DNA of 64,000 bases from Pseudomonas marginalis (lineage in GTDB: Bacteria > Pseudomonadota > Gammaproteobacteria > Pseudomonadales > Pseudomonadaceae): the NCBI RefSeq assembly GCF_900105325.1, contig NZ_FNSU01000003.1:3162001-3226000 (forward strand), given 5' to 3'. Made by a program: the position numbers and the translations under genes. Positions within the stretch are counted from its first letter, which is position 1; the number at the start of each line of letters is the position of its first letter. The notes under the pieces are model-generated. The model was not told the DNA's origin, searched no databases, and was given only the letters and a program-made list of their open reading frames with translations. This document shows, piece by piece, positions 1-13,790 of the stretch.

Positions 1-1655
1 TGGTCTGCGGGCCGTTGTTTCGGCTGGCGGGTATCGAGTTGCCGTCGGACCCCGGCCATCACGTCACTGACGAACAACTGCAACGCCTGGACGCAGCCCT
101 GGAGCAGGTGCGCGGTGAAATCCGCAGCACCCTGGACCAGGCTCGCCAACGCAAGGCCGTCGAAGAAGAAGAGATCTTCGCCGCCCACCTGGCCCTGCTC
201 GAAGACCCCACCCTGCTGGACGCCGCCACCGAAGCTATCGAACACGGCAGCGCCGCCACCCATGCCTGGCGTGATGCGATCCAGGCGCAGTGCGCGGTAT
301 TGCTGGCCCTGGGCAAGCCGCTGTTCGCCGAACGCGCCAACGACCTGCGCGACCTGCAACAACGGGTCCTGCGCGCACTGTTGGGTGAAGCCTGGCATTT
401 CGAATTGCCTGCGGGAGCGATTGTCAGCGCCCATGAACTGACCCCTTCGGATTTGCTGCAACTGAGCGCGCAACAGGCTGCCGGGATCTGCATGGCCGAA
501 GGTGGCGCCACGTCCCATGTCGCCATCCTGGCGCGGGGCAAAGGCTTGCCATGTGTCGTCGCGTTGGGCGCTGAGGTGCTCGATGTGCCGCACGGCCAGC
601 GCGTGGTGCTCGACGCCGGCAACGGCCGCCTGGAACTGGCCCCCAGCGAGGCGCGTCATGCCGAAGTCCACCGGATCCGCGACGCGCAGATACTGCGTCG
701 CCGGCAGCAACAGGCCCAGGCCCAACAACCGGCGCAAACCCGCGATGGCGTGAACATCGAAGTGGCCGCCAATGTCGCCTCCAGCGCCGAGGCCCAGGTG
801 GCCTTTGAAAATGGCGCTGACGGCGTCGGCCTGCTGCGCACCGAATTCCTCTTCGTCGACCGCCGCACGGCGCCGGATGAACAGGAGCAGCGCCAAGCCT
901 ATCAAGCTGTGATGGATGCTATGGGCGACAAGTCGGTGATCATCCGCACCATCGATGTGGGCGGCGACAAACAACTCGACTACCTGCCGCTGCCCGTCGA
1001 GGCCAACCCGGTCTTGGGCCTGCGCGGTATTCGCCTGGCGCAGGTACGCCCGCAGCTGCTGGATCAGCAACTGCGTGCGCTGCTGCAAGTGTGCCCCTTG
1101 GAGCGCTGCCGCATCCTGCTGCCGATGGTCAGCGAAGTCGACGAACTGCTGCACATTCGCCAACGCCTGGATCAATTGTGCGCCGAGCTGGAACTGACCC
1201 AGCGCCCGGAGCTGGGGGTGATGATCGAAGTGCCCGCCGCCGCGCTGATGGCCGAGCAGTTGGCCGAGCACGCGGACTTCTTATCCATCGGCACCAATGA
1301 CCTGTCCCAGTACACCCTGGCGATGGACCGCGACCACGCCGGCCTGGCTGCGCGGGTCGATGCGCTGCATCCGGCATTGCTGCGGCTGATCGCCCAGACC
1401 TGCGCCGGCGCGGCCAGGCATGGCCGCTGGGTCGGTGTCTGCGGGGCCTTGGCCAGCGACCCGCTGGCCACGCCGGTACTGGTCGGCCTGGGGGTCAGCG
1501 AGCTGTCGGTCAGCCCGCCGCAGATCGGCGAAATCAAGGACCGCGTCCGCCACCTGGAAGCGGCGCAATGCCGGCAACTGAGCCTCGGCCTGCTCGACCT
1601 GAGCAGCGCCAGGGCGGTTCGCCAAGCCTGTCAACACCACTGGCCGCTGAGCTGA
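1..1655 (+). CDS. ptsP: PTS phosphoenolpyruvate-protein phosphotransferase (EI region), 5'-truncated by window edge
   Basis: The frame is open from the first bases of the window, so the true start lies upstream; the TTG at 15 is not a credible start. The visible 550 residues are Enzyme I. They show the phosphohistidine swivel motif GGATSHVAILARG, the PEP-binding segments GLLRTEFLF and GLRGIRLAQ, the metal-binding IEVPAAALM and the C-terminal SIGTNDLSQYT and GVCGALASDP motifs. Enzyme I takes phosphate from PEP and passes it to HPr. Next to nagE this gene matches Pseudomonas NagF, an EIIA-HPr-EI fusion, so the EIIA and HPr parts probably lie just outside the window. It ends 27 bases before nagE, which implies one operon. 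Confidence 0.93.
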   Translation, partial: VCGPLFRLAGIELPSDPGHHVTDEQLQRLDAALEQVRGEIRSTLDQARQRKAVEEEEIFAAHLALLEDPTLLDAATEAIEHGSAATHAWRDAIQAQCAVLLALGKPLFAERANDLRDLQQRVLRALLGEAWHFELPAGAIVSAHELTPSDLLQLSAQQAAGICMAEGGATSHVAILARGKGLPCVVALGAEVLDVPHGQRVVLDAGNGRLELAPSEARHAEVHRIRDAQILRRRQQQAQAQQPAQTRDGVNIEVAANVASSAEAQVAFENGADGVGLLRTEFLFVDRRTAPDEQEQRQAYQAVMDAMGDKSVIIRTIDVGGDKQLDYLPLPVEANPVLGLRGIRLAQVRPQLLDQQLRALLQVCPLERCRILLPMVSEVDELLHIRQRLDQLCAELELTQRPELGVMIEVPAAALMAEQLAEHADFLSIGTNDLSQYTLAMDRDHAGLAARVDALHPALLRLIAQTCAGAARHGRWVGVCGALASDPLATPVLVGLGVSELSVSPPQIGEIKDRVRHLEAAQCRQLSLGLLDLSSARAVRQACQHHWPLS

Positions 1656-1682
1656 CAACAACAAGAAAAAAGGAGACACGCC

Positions 1683-3389
1683 ATGTACCAACACTTTATT
1701 GAAGGCCTGCAACGCCTGGGCCGTGCGCTGATGCTGCCGATCGCGATCTTGCCGATCGCCGGTCTCTTGCTGCGCCTGGGCGACACCGACTTGCTCAACA
1801 TCGCGGTGATGCACGATGCCGGGCAGGCGATCTTCGCCAACCTGGCGCTGATCTTCGCCATCGGTATTGCCGTGGGTTTTGCCCGTGACAATAACGGCAC
1901 CGCTGGCCTGGCCGGGGCAATTGGTTACCTGGTGATGATCTCCACGCTCAAGGTGATGGACACTACCATCAACATGGGCATGCTCGCCGGTATCGCCAGC
2001 GGCTTGATGGCCGGTGCGCTGTATAACCGCTTCAAGGACATCAAGCTGCCGGAGTACCTGGCGTTCTTCGGCGGGCGGCGGTTTGTGCCGATTGTCACCG
2101 GGTTTTCAGCGGTGGCGCTGGGGGTGATTTTTGGCTTGATCTGGCCGCCGATCCAGCACGGGATCAACAGCTTCGGCGTATTGCTGATGGAAAGCGGCAG
2201 CCTCGGCGCGTTCGTGTTTGGCGTGTTCAACCGCCTGCTGATCGTCACCGGCCTGCACCATATCCTCAACAACATGGCGTGGTTTGTGTTCGGCAGTTTC
2301 ACCGACCCGCTGACCGGTGCGGTGGTCACTGGCGACCTGACCCGCTACTTCGCCGGCGACCCCAAGGGCGGCCAGTTCATGACGGGGATGTTCCCGGTGA
2401 TGCTGTTCGGCCTGCCCGCTGCCTGCCTGGCGATGTACCGCAACGCCCTGCCGGAGCGGCGCAAAGTCATGGGCGGGATCTTCCTGTCGATGGCGCTGAC
2501 CTCCTTCCTGACCGGCGTGACCGAACCCATCGAATTCGCGTTCATGTTCCTCGCGCCGTTCCTTTACCTGCTGCACGCGCTGCTCACAGGCCTGTCGATG
2601 GCCGTCACCAATCTGCTGAACATCCACCTGGGCTTTACCTTCTCCGGTGGGTTTATCGACATGGTGCTGGGCTGGGGCAAGTCCACCAATGGCTGGCTGA
2701 TGGTGCCGGTGGGCCTGGCCTATGCCGTGATCTACTACAGCGTGTTCAGCTACTGCATCCGTCGCTTCAACCTCAAGACACCGGGCCGGGAAGATATCCA
2801 GGCCGCCCCGACCGAAGTCATGACCGACCATCAACGGGCCAGCGCCTACATCCGTGCGCTGGGCGGCGCTGACAACCTGCTGAGTGTCGGCGCGTGCACC
2901 ACACGCCTGCGCCTGGACATGGTCGATCGCAACAAGGCCGTGGATGCAGAGCTCAAAGCCCTGGGCGCGATGGCCGTGGTGCGCCCCGGTAACGGCGGCA
3001 GCTTGCAGGTGGTGGTGGGCCCGCTGGCGGACAGCATTGCCGACGAGATTCGCTTGGCCATGCCCACGTCCGGCCAGCCATCGTCGCCCTCGGCCCCCGC
3101 TCAACCCGAGGCCGGCGCTGTCACCCCGCCACACGCCGAACAATGGCTGAATGCACTGGGCGGTGCGCGTAATGTGTTGCAGTTGGAGTGCGTGGCCATG
3201 AGCCGCATTCGCTTGAAGCTGGCTGATGACCAAGCGCTGTCCGAGCAGCAGCTCACAGCCTTGGGTTGCCAGGGAATCCGCCAGCTCGACGACGGCATCT
3301 GGCACTTGCTGGTGGGTGAATCGGCCCAGGGCTTGAGCAGCGCGCTCAAGGCCCTGGCCAACCGTGATCCGGTGCACACCAGCGCCTGA
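1683..3389 (+). CDS. nagE: PTS N-acetylglucosamine-specific EIICB permease with an extra cysteine-less EIIB-like tail
   Basis: This inner-membrane permease imports and phosphorylates N-acetylglucosamine. Residues 1-370 are a hydrophobic EIIC domain (start MYQHFIEGLQRLGRALMLP). Residues about 385-465 are an EIIB domain whose phosphorylated Cys405 sits in GACTTRLRL. After a Pro/Ala-rich linker, residues about 480-560 form a second EIIB-like fold (LGGARNVLQ...VAMSRIRLKL) with Ala505 at the catalytic cysteine position. No EIIA domain is present, in keeping with EIIA being carried by the upstream phosphotransferase. A strong ribosome site (aggag) lies 7 bases before the ATG. The glucose-family EIIC type and the neighbour support GlcNAc rather than glucose, but the substrate is inferred. 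Confidence 0.9.
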   Translation: MYQHFIEGLQRLGRALMLPIAILPIAGLLLRLGDTDLLNIAVMHDAGQAIFANLALIFAIGIAVGFARDNNGTAGLAGAIGYLVMISTLKVMDTTINMGMLAGIASGLMAGALYNRFKDIKLPEYLAFFGGRRFVPIVTGFSAVALGVIFGLIWPPIQHGINSFGVLLMESGSLGAFVFGVFNRLLIVTGLHHILNNMAWFVFGSFTDPLTGAVVTGDLTRYFAGDPKGGQFMTGMFPVMLFGLPAACLAMYRNALPERRKVMGGIFLSMALTSFLTGVTEPIEFAFMFLAPFLYLLHALLTGLSMAVTNLLNIHLGFTFSGGFIDMVLGWGKSTNGWLMVPVGLAYAVIYYSVFSYCIRRFNLKTPGREDIQAAPTEVMTDHQRASAYIRALGGADNLLSVGACTTRLRLDMVDRNKAVDAELKALGAMAVVRPGNGGSLQVVVGPLADSIADEIRLAMPTSGQPSSPSAPAQPEAGAVTPPHAEQWLNALGGARNVLQLECVAMSRIRLKLADDQALSEQQLTALGCQGIRQLDDGIWHLLVGESAQGLSSALKALANRDPVHTSA

Positions 3390-3424
3390 CATCGCGACTT
3401 ATCTACCGCCTTGCCAACGGTGCA

Positions 3425-3465
3425 GCGCTCCATGCTGAGGTTCCTATCATCAGCATGGAGAGCGC
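3425..3465 (+). promoter_or_regulatory. Hairpin covering the toxin A translation start region
   Basis: GCGCTCCATGCTGA (3425-3438) is repeated in inverted form at 3450-3465 with one 2-base bulge, and the loop is 11 bases. The right arm contains the ATG at 3455 and the GGAG that serves the GTG at 3470. No T-run follows, so it is not an ordinary terminator. It could hide the ribosome site in the mRNA or be a protein-binding palindrome. Confidence 0.55.
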
Positions 3466-3469
3466 GCCT

Positions 3470-6400
3470 GTGAACACACCATCCCAGGCCTTTGAAGGCA
3501 TCGAAAGCAACCTCAATCAGATCGGTCATCACCTGCTCAATGTCGAAGCACCGCTGTTGCCAGAACACAAACCCTCAGCCGAACAGGCCTATCTGGAAAA
3601 AACCAACGCAATCCTGGCGAGCTACCGGCAGCAGTTCCTGCACAAGAGCCGAACGCTTTACCAATCGCTGAAACAGGCTGACCTGCCCCAACAACTGGTC
3701 ACGCTCAAGGCCACACTCAACACCCATCTGGAACACCTCGACCGTTACGAGCAGATCGACGGAAAACCGCGTAAATCCTTCATGACCTTTGAAGCCGGTT
3801 TCACTGCCCTTGCCAACGAAACCGCCCTGAGCGCCCAGGACCGTCTGCTGCACCCGCAACAACAGGCCATGCTGGAGCGTGTGCCGCTGGGCAGCACACT
3901 GCGGCCTGGTTTCTATGCGTTGACCCTGGACTATCAAGCACAAACCATCGAACTGGCCGGGGCCTTTGTCCTGACCGAACGCACCAGCCCGGTCGTCACC
4001 GACCTTTCCTCCATGCCGGCCGTGGGCGAAGTGATGCTGTTCACCCCCACGCGCGGGATTGAAACCTTTGGCTCCCTGCCTCAACTGAACGCGCATTTGC
4101 AGCGCGGCATGGATGACGCCGCGCAACGCCGCGACTTCATGCACCTGCTGCCGGTGCGCTACCACCACATCAGCCCCGGCGCGATCTGGCCGCTGGCACT
4201 GACGCCCATCAATGACCGGCCGCTGTTCGAACACACCTACAACGCCCTGATCGATAAGCGCAACGCAGACATTGATCATGCCCTGAGCCTGGTGAATAAC
4301 CCCGAGCAGGCCGTGGACACCCTGATCAGCGCACTGGACCAGGCCATCGTCGCGTCCCTGCCCGACCTGGCCGCACGCCTGGCGTGGCGTGCCCAGCGCG
4401 TGCTGGAGCGCTACCTGCGCCAGAGCGCCCCGGACTGGTACCGCAGCGCCAGCGAAACCCGCCGGGCCGAATTGGCCGGGCACCTGGCAGGCTACAACAC
4501 CGCCCGCCAACACCTGCTTGAACTGCTGGGCCCGGTCACCACGCCTGCAACACTGGCCCGCTATCAACTGCTGGAGCGGCTGAGCGAAGACCTGGATATC
4601 CACGACCTGGAACCGGAACGCCTGGTGATCAATACCCGTCGCTACGTCTCCCCCATCGGCGAGTACGAACACGACCGCAACCTGATCGACCTGACCCTGC
4701 GCGGGCTGCACGAAGGTGACGAGCAGACGGGCTCGGACTTCCTGAAAAAAACCACGCTCACCTATCAAGAGGCGCCACTGCCAGAGGCATACAAGGACCT
4801 CACCGTGACCTGGCTGGTACAGACGCTTAGCACCCTGCAACCGCGCCTCGACTTCGCCGCTGCGCAACAACAGATGCATGCAAAACCCGAAACCAGCCTC
4901 GCGATCGAACAGATGCTCGACCAAAGGATCAACGCGCTGGCCTATACCGCCGTGCTCGAGGGCCATCTCAGTGAAGACGACTTCCAATTGGTGCAGACCC
5001 TGCGCCAAGGCACCGACGCCCGCCTGAGCGCCGCAACTCTGTCTCTGCATGAGGCCCAGTTGCAGGATATGTGGGTGCTGCGCCAGAGCGACGGCAACGG
5101 CAAGGTCATACGCCTGCTGCTGTGTACCCCTGAGGCACCTGGGCGGCAGCAATTCCAGGCATTCGACGATGAGGTTGCCTGCCAGCAGCACATCCTTGGC
5201 TGGAGCCTGGACAACGGTTCGAAACAACCGCCCGGCACCCTCACCGATTACCTGATCACGCGGGTCGCCTTGCGCTTTCGTGCAGCGATGAAGCAGGTCT
5301 TGACTGGCCTGAGTTTCAAGCCTCATGCCGAGGAATACAAAGAGGTCCGCTTTGGCAACATCGGCAACCATGCTCATTGCCTCAAGGCCATGTCGGCCCA
5401 TGTGCTGGCGACACGGGTCGACGACTATGCCTTCAGCACACCGGACTGGTACCGCTCCACCAGTAACGCCAACCGCCAGAAGCTTTTGAAACTGGCTGAC
5501 GACGCCGAGGGTGCACTGCATGCCTACAACGTCTTTGCGCTGTCCGATGCGCACTTCCCCAGCTTCCCCGACTTTCTGCATGAGCAGGCAAAAAAGCGCC
5601 TGAACGAGCTGCTGGGACGTCACCAGAACGATGTCGACCCCGATACCGTCTGGGCCTTCTCGCCGCCGGCACTGCTCGGCGCCTGGACGCCGAAACCGCT
5701 GACCTACACCCAGCTGTACCGTGACGGCTACGCGGACGGCGTGGGTTTTCTCGACGAAAAGTTTTCGCGGGCGGCCCGCTTCAAAGGTCCCAACGGCATT
5801 GACCTGAGCCCGCTGACCGCAGAAAAGGTCGCCCGCTCGGTCACCGGTGTGTGGATCGGCCAGCGCTACATCAACGAGGTCAGGGCCCGCCTATTGAATG
5901 TCGGCAGCGCGGATTACGAGTTGCGGCGCAATGCAACCCTGAGCATCACCCAACGCCAGATGCAGAACGCTGCCTTGGAGTGCCGCCTGCAAGGGCATAT
6001 CGCCGGGGTCGATTGGGAGTGGCTTGAACGCAGTATCGCCAGCATGGGCAGTACCGCCACCGACCAGCGCGGTACCTATGCCATCCATCGACTGCTGGTC
6101 GACGGGGAGTGGGTCATCGACAACTTCCTGTTCAGCCACAGCGGCTTCCCGACGTTGCTCTACACCCCCAACGCACCGGATGGCATCAGCTTTCGCGAGG
6201 CCCGGCAGTTCAATTACCTGCTGAAAAAAATTCCCGGCATGGTCGGCTATTTGACCCTGCGGGTAGGGGCCCAGTCGCAGACGCGGGTACGGACTTTCCT
6301 GGAAAACGCCAAGGCGCAGTTACCCGAGGACCTGAACAAGACCTCCGTCAGCCTTGCGCGCTACGACGCCACTCGCGTGCCCCTGCCGGACCTGCGCCAA

Positions 6401-9196
6401 GCGCTTTACAACATGAAGCTGCAGCGCAAGATCGACGATGTTGAAGGCACCACGGTCAATCGACTCAAGATGATCACCGGTATTCTGTGGACCTGCGTGG
6501 AGTGGGTCACTGCGATTGCCACCGCGCCCTTCCCCGTCCTCAGCCTGAGCCTGGGCATGCTGCTGGCGTTCAAGGACGGCATGCTGGCCTTGCACGCTTA
6601 CCAGCAGGGCGATACCGGCGCCGCACTGGAGCACTTGATCGGCTACATGCTCAACAGTGCCGGCGCCGCATTCACCGATCTGCGCCCGGCCCTAGTGTCC
6701 CTCAGGCAGCTTGCCCGACCCGCCGTGAGCCCGATCGCCAGGCGCACTGCCGTCCCCAGCGAAGCCTTGAAACTTGTCCAGCCTCTGCAACCCAAGCCCT
6801 TGGCCCTGGAAGACATGCAAGCGGTACTCTTCGATGGCCAAGCGCTGTGGGCGAAGAAAACCCCGGACCCCATCGGCCGCTACCTGCTCTACCGACTGGA
6901 CCCGGCCAGTGGCAAACTGGTCTCCACCACACGCGTGGCAGCCCCGGATGCGCAAGGCGTCTGGAGCCGCACCGGGATCACCGGCGGCGCACCTAAATAT
7001 GAAAAACTGCCCGACACACCGGAGCCGCTCAAGCCCTATGAAATACCGGTGAAGTACGCGAGCAAACTGGAACTGGCGATCAATCCGGATGTGCGGGCCA
7101 GCATCGTGCAGCGGACTGAATGGGAGTTCGGCTCACGGGAGGGCGCGCTGGGGCACGTCGCCAGCGAGTTGCACTCCCTGCGCACCACTTATTTGCAACA
7201 GGCCGAACGCTTGACGAGTGACGCCGAAGAGTTCTTCAAACACCTTGATCCGTTGCCGGCCCGCGCCGACGTCCCGGCCATCGACGCCGACGCCTCATTT
7301 ACGCAACTACTGGCCAGCGATGCCTTGGCCGCAAACCGGCACTTGGTCATCGGCGCGGCACCAGGCTCCATCGCCAGTAAAGAACTCCTGATAACGCAAA
7401 TGGACAGCTTGCTGAGCAAAGGCTTCAAGTACCTGTACATCGAGCACCTGCCTGCCGATTTATTCCGCACAAAATTGCAGAAGCTCAACACCGGTAAATC
7501 CTGGCAGCACATCGAACGCCACCTGAAGACGATTGACCAGGCGTTTGGCTTCGCCGAAGACGCCGAGTATTCGTTTGTCGCCCTGGTGCGCCAGGCGCAA
7601 AAAAAGGGCTTGAAACTCAGAGCCCTCGACGCCTCGACCTCGTATCAACTGGAGGATGCCCTGCAAATGGGCGACACACCGGCGACAACGCCGCGGGATA
7701 ACGCGGCCAGGAACTTCTATTCCCACAAGACCATCGAGACCGACGCCATCGACGAGCCCGACGCTCGCTGGATCGCGTTAGTGGATTCCTCGCGCCTGCG
7801 TACCTTCGATAAAACGCCGGGCCTGGCCGACTTGCACGACGCGGTGGCCTTGCGGGTGGACGATGTCGGCCCAGGCCAGCCGGTGGGCATCTGGATCGAC
7901 GAGCCGGGCGCCATCGTCGGCGATCCACTGGCCCACGCTGACTACCGGCTGACCCTTCACACAGCCTATGCGGCGCCCGAGCCGGTAACGCCATCCGGTG
8001 CTGCGTCAGTCGCTGTCGCCAACCACTTCAGCGACTACGACATCGCGCCGCCGTTGCGCGCCAGCATCGCTCAACAGGCTACTACGCGATATGGGCTCAA
8101 TACACGTTACTACTCGACGGCCCCCGATCATCGCGAAGCACTCCAGGCGTTCCAGAACACCAGGGAACGCCTGAGCACCGAGGCACAAACCTATATGGCC
8201 AGCCACGTGCCGCCCACCAGGCCCGACCCTTCGGTTCTGGGCTCGCCGAAAACCCCAGAGGCGCTGCTGGAAAGCATCCGTCACAGCGAGTTCACCGGAC
8301 TGGTGATCGGTGAAGGGCACCGGGCGGAGTCCAGCAAACGGTTGTTGCGCGAGCACATGGGGCACCTCAAGGCGCAGGGGTTCAAGACCCTGTACGTAGA
8401 ACACCTGATGACCGATTTGCATCAGGCAGAGCTGGATGCCTTCCTGCGCACCCAACACCTGCCGGACACCCTCAAGCGCTACCTGAACTATCTGGACCAG
8501 GGGCAAATGCGCGGCTACAAAGGCCGTGATACGTACACGGAAGTCGTCCAGGCAGCCGGCAAGCACGGCTTGCGCGTCCGCGCCCTGGACTGCGCCGCCA
8601 GTTATCACCTCAAAGGGCTGGGTGGGGACATGTCTGTAACGCGCAACCAAATATTCAGCTACTTCGCCTCCAATGTGATCAAGGCCGACCAGGCGGCGCA
8701 TGGGCCACACAAGTGGGTCGCGTTCATCGGCAGCACTCACACCAACAACAACCTGGGGGTGCCCGGACTGGCGGAACTGCAAGGTGCCGTCAGCCTGCAT
8801 GTCAGGGACACGCCCCCCGCGTTGGCGCGAAACATTCGCCCCGGCACCTGGGAGACATTTTCCGAAGGCATAGACCTCGATGCCAGGGCCTTGCGTAGCG
8901 ACTTAGTTCTGGAGGCCGGTGTGGAAGGCTTAACGGCGCCAGCGCCGTTCGTTCCGGTCGACCGGTCTCGGCTGAAAAGACCCGGCCATTTCCTGATCGA
9001 ACGCCCAACACCGGCGCAGAACAATGTGCTGCACCGTTCGCGCACCGGGGAAATTGTGTCGACGCCCATCAAGGTCAATGCTGACGGCCTGTATTACGTC
9101 GACCGCTGGGAACCGATGCAGGGCAAGCGCTTCAGCTACGAAAGCACCTTGATCAGTGCACTGCGGGTGGAAGTCGGGCTGACCCCCGCGCCCTGA
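3470..9196 (+). CDS. Toxin A: giant dermonecrotic-toxin-like protein with two Tiki/RtxA-like domains
   Basis: About 1908 residues, no signal peptide. I chose GTG 3470 because GGAG lies 9 bases upstream; ATG 3455 in frame has no clear ribosome site and adds five residues. The first 1000 residues hold two related modules, marked by PDWYRSAS/PDWYRSTS and by VMLFTPTRGIETF/TLLYTPNAPDGISF, resembling Pseudomonas DUF6543 (dermonecrotic toxin) proteins. A hydrophobic stretch follows at about 1001-1035. The C-terminus has two tandem domains like the Tiki/EreA/ChaN/RtxA superfamily, at about 1255-1475 and 1580-1780. Copy 2 keeps GEGH (H1617), VEHL (E1644) and GSTH (H1757). Copy 1 has GAAP and DSSR instead. 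A last domain at about 1835-1905 is shared with toxin B. Function and export route are unknown; family assignment is by recognition, not a search. Confidence 0.8.
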   Translation: MNTPSQAFEGIESNLNQIGHHLLNVEAPLLPEHKPSAEQAYLEKTNAILASYRQQFLHKSRTLYQSLKQADLPQQLVTLKATLNTHLEHLDRYEQIDGKPRKSFMTFEAGFTALANETALSAQDRLLHPQQQAMLERVPLGSTLRPGFYALTLDYQAQTIELAGAFVLTERTSPVVTDLSSMPAVGEVMLFTPTRGIETFGSLPQLNAHLQRGMDDAAQRRDFMHLLPVRYHHISPGAIWPLALTPINDRPLFEHTYNALIDKRNADIDHALSLVNNPEQAVDTLISALDQAIVASLPDLAARLAWRAQRVLERYLRQSAPDWYRSASETRRAELAGHLAGYNTARQHLLELLGPVTTPATLARYQLLERLSEDLDIHDLEPERLVINTRRYVSPIGEYEHDRNLIDLTLRGLHEGDEQTGSDFLKKTTLTYQEAPLPEAYKDLTVTWLVQTLSTLQPRLDFAAAQQQMHAKPETSLAIEQMLDQRINALAYTAVLEGHLSEDDFQLVQTLRQGTDARLSAATLSLHEAQLQDMWVLRQSDGNGKVIRLLLCTPEAPGRQQFQAFDDEVACQQHILGWSLDNGSKQPPGTLTDYLITRVALRFRAAMKQVLTGLSFKPHAEEYKEVRFGNIGNHAHCLKAMSAHVLATRVDDYAFSTPDWYRSTSNANRQKLLKLADDAEGALHAYNVFALSDAHFPSFPDFLHEQAKKRLNELLGRHQNDVDPDTVWAFSPPALLGAWTPKPLTYTQLYRDGYADGVGFLDEKFSRAARFKGPNGIDLSPLTAEKVARSVTGVWIGQRYINEVRARLLNVGSADYELRRNATLSITQRQMQNAALECRLQGHIAGVDWEWLERSIASMGSTATDQRGTYAIHRLLVDGEWVIDNFLFSHSGFPTLLYTPNAPDGISFREARQFNYLLKKIPGMVGYLTLRVGAQSQTRVRTFLENAKAQLPEDLNKTSVSLARYDATRVPLPDLRQALYNMKLQRKIDDVEGTTVNRLKMITGILWTCVEWVTAIATAPFPVLSLSLGMLLAFKDGMLALHAYQQGDTGAALEHLIGYMLNSAGAAFTDLRPALVSLRQLARPAVSPIARRTAVPSEALKLVQPLQPKPLALEDMQAVLFDGQALWAKKTPDPIGRYLLYRLDPASGKLVSTTRVAAPDAQGVWSRTGITGGAPKYEKLPDTPEPLKPYEIPVKYASKLELAINPDVRASIVQRTEWEFGSREGALGHVASELHSLRTTYLQQAERLTSDAEEFFKHLDPLPARADVPAIDADASFTQLLASDALAANRHLVIGAAPGSIASKELLITQMDSLLSKGFKYLYIEHLPADLFRTKLQKLNTGKSWQHIERHLKTIDQAFGFAEDAEYSFVALVRQAQKKGLKLRALDASTSYQLEDALQMGDTPATTPRDNAARNFYSHKTIETDAIDEPDARWIALVDSSRLRTFDKTPGLADLHDAVALRVDDVGPGQPVGIWIDEPGAIVGDPLAHADYRLTLHTAYAAPEPVTPSGAASVAVANHFSDYDIAPPLRASIAQQATTRYGLNTRYYSTAPDHREALQAFQNTRERLSTEAQTYMASHVPPTRPDPSVLGSPKTPEALLESIRHSEFTGLVIGEGHRAESSKRLLREHMGHLKAQGFKTLYVEHLMTDLHQAELDAFLRTQHLPDTLKRYLNYLDQGQMRGYKGRDTYTEVVQAAGKHGLRVRALDCAASYHLKGLGGDMSVTRNQIFSYFASNVIKADQAAHGPHKWVAFIGSTHTNNNLGVPGLAELQGAVSLHVRDTPPALARNIRPGTWETFSEGIDLDARALRSDLVLEAGVEGLTAPAPFVPVDRSRLKRPGHFLIERPTPAQNNVLHRSRTGEIVSTPIKVNADGLYYVDRWEPMQGKRFSYESTLISALRVEVGLTPAP

Positions 9197-9230
9197 GTCG
9201 TTGAAGGCCTGGCCCTGATTGCATGACAGC

Positions 9231-9276
9231 CAACAAAAAACCCGCTGGCCAAACTGGCCCAGCGGGTTTCTTGTTT
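9231..9276. terminator. Bidirectional terminator between toxin A and the NIF3-like gene
   Basis: CCCGCTGG at 9241 pairs with CCAGCGGG ending at 9266, with CCA/TGG continuing the stem. It is flanked by an A-run on the left and a T-rich run on the right. It lies between two convergent genes and can serve both. Confidence 0.85.
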
Positions 9277-9290
9277 TAACAGCCAGCCGA

Positions 9291-9602
9291 TCAGAAATCT
9301 GCCAACTGCCACACTTCATACGCCGGTGTCTCGTAGGGGTGGCTGAGCTTCAAGGCCGCGACAACCGCCTTGACCCACTCATCGGCCACCACCAACTCGA
9401 CCTTCCACTCTTCAACCACTTCAACCTGGCCAACCTGCCCGATAAACGGCTGGCTGCCGTCCAACGCGCGAAACTGGCCCTGGCCCAGCACTTGCCAGGC
9501 GCAGCGGTCGTAGTCGCCGATGCGTCCGCCGCCAGCAGCGAAGACGGCGGTTTTCACCGTCTCCACATGGCTGTCGGGCACGAAGAAGGCGAGCTTGTAC
9601 AC
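9291..9602 (-). CDS. NIF3/YqfO C-terminal-like (CutA-like fold) small protein
   Basis: The 103-residue product (MYKLAFFVPDSHVETVKTAV) resembles the small inserted or C-terminal domain of NIF3/YqfO-type proteins, including the closing LSHPYETPAYEVWQL pattern. It lacks the metal-binding main body of NIF3. It begins 4 bases after the purL stop, so it is probably cotranscribed with purL. Its biochemical role is not known; the name only reports similarity. Confidence 0.8.
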   Translation of the reverse strand: MYKLAFFVPDSHVETVKTAVFAAGGGRIGDYDRCAWQVLGQGQFRALDGSQPFIGQVGQVEVVEEWKVELVVADEWVKAVVAALKLSHPYETPAYEVWQLADF

Positions 9603-9606
9603 GGTC

Positions 9607-13503
<3,897 letters not shown>

Positions 13504-13789
13504 CTTCGGGACAGCCTCGGGAAGGGGTGTGCTTTGAGGCCGTGCATTCTAGCGTAAACCATCGCCAACGGCACCCGAAACGGCACCGCTGGCGGCTGCC
13601 GAACGTCAGTTGGCACGGTTTGCACGCTATCGGGGCGTTATCCAAGGCATTCCGCGCAGTTATTTTAACCGTCACAATCGGGCGCCAAGCCACGTTTCTG
13701 CGGGTTGCAGCACAGTTTTGGCGGCGCTAGCAGACAAGTCCGCCGCTGTCGAGATATGGCGCCGTGGGCCGTTTGCGTATACTGCGCAG
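13504..13789. other. purL-mltF divergent intergenic region
   Basis: These 286 bases separate two divergent start codons. A TAGAAT -10-like box for purL lies on the minus strand near 13549-13554 without a clear -35 partner. The mltF-proximal TATACT is listed separately. I see no gene, REP or other repeat here. Confidence 0.5.
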
Positions 13790-13790
13790 A
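13778..13790 (+). promoter_or_regulatory. Possible -10 box immediately before mltF (leaderless start?)
   Basis: TATACT occupies 13778-13783, only six bases before the mltF ATG. Transcription would begin at about the A of that ATG. There is no Shine-Dalgarno sequence upstream. No convincing -35 box stands 17 bases upstream, so the assignment is tentative. Confidence 0.35.

Noticed and set aside
3575..5623. 682-codon minus-strand frame opposite toxin A
   Set aside because: Antisense shadow; composition typical of reverse-frame translation, no domain pattern.
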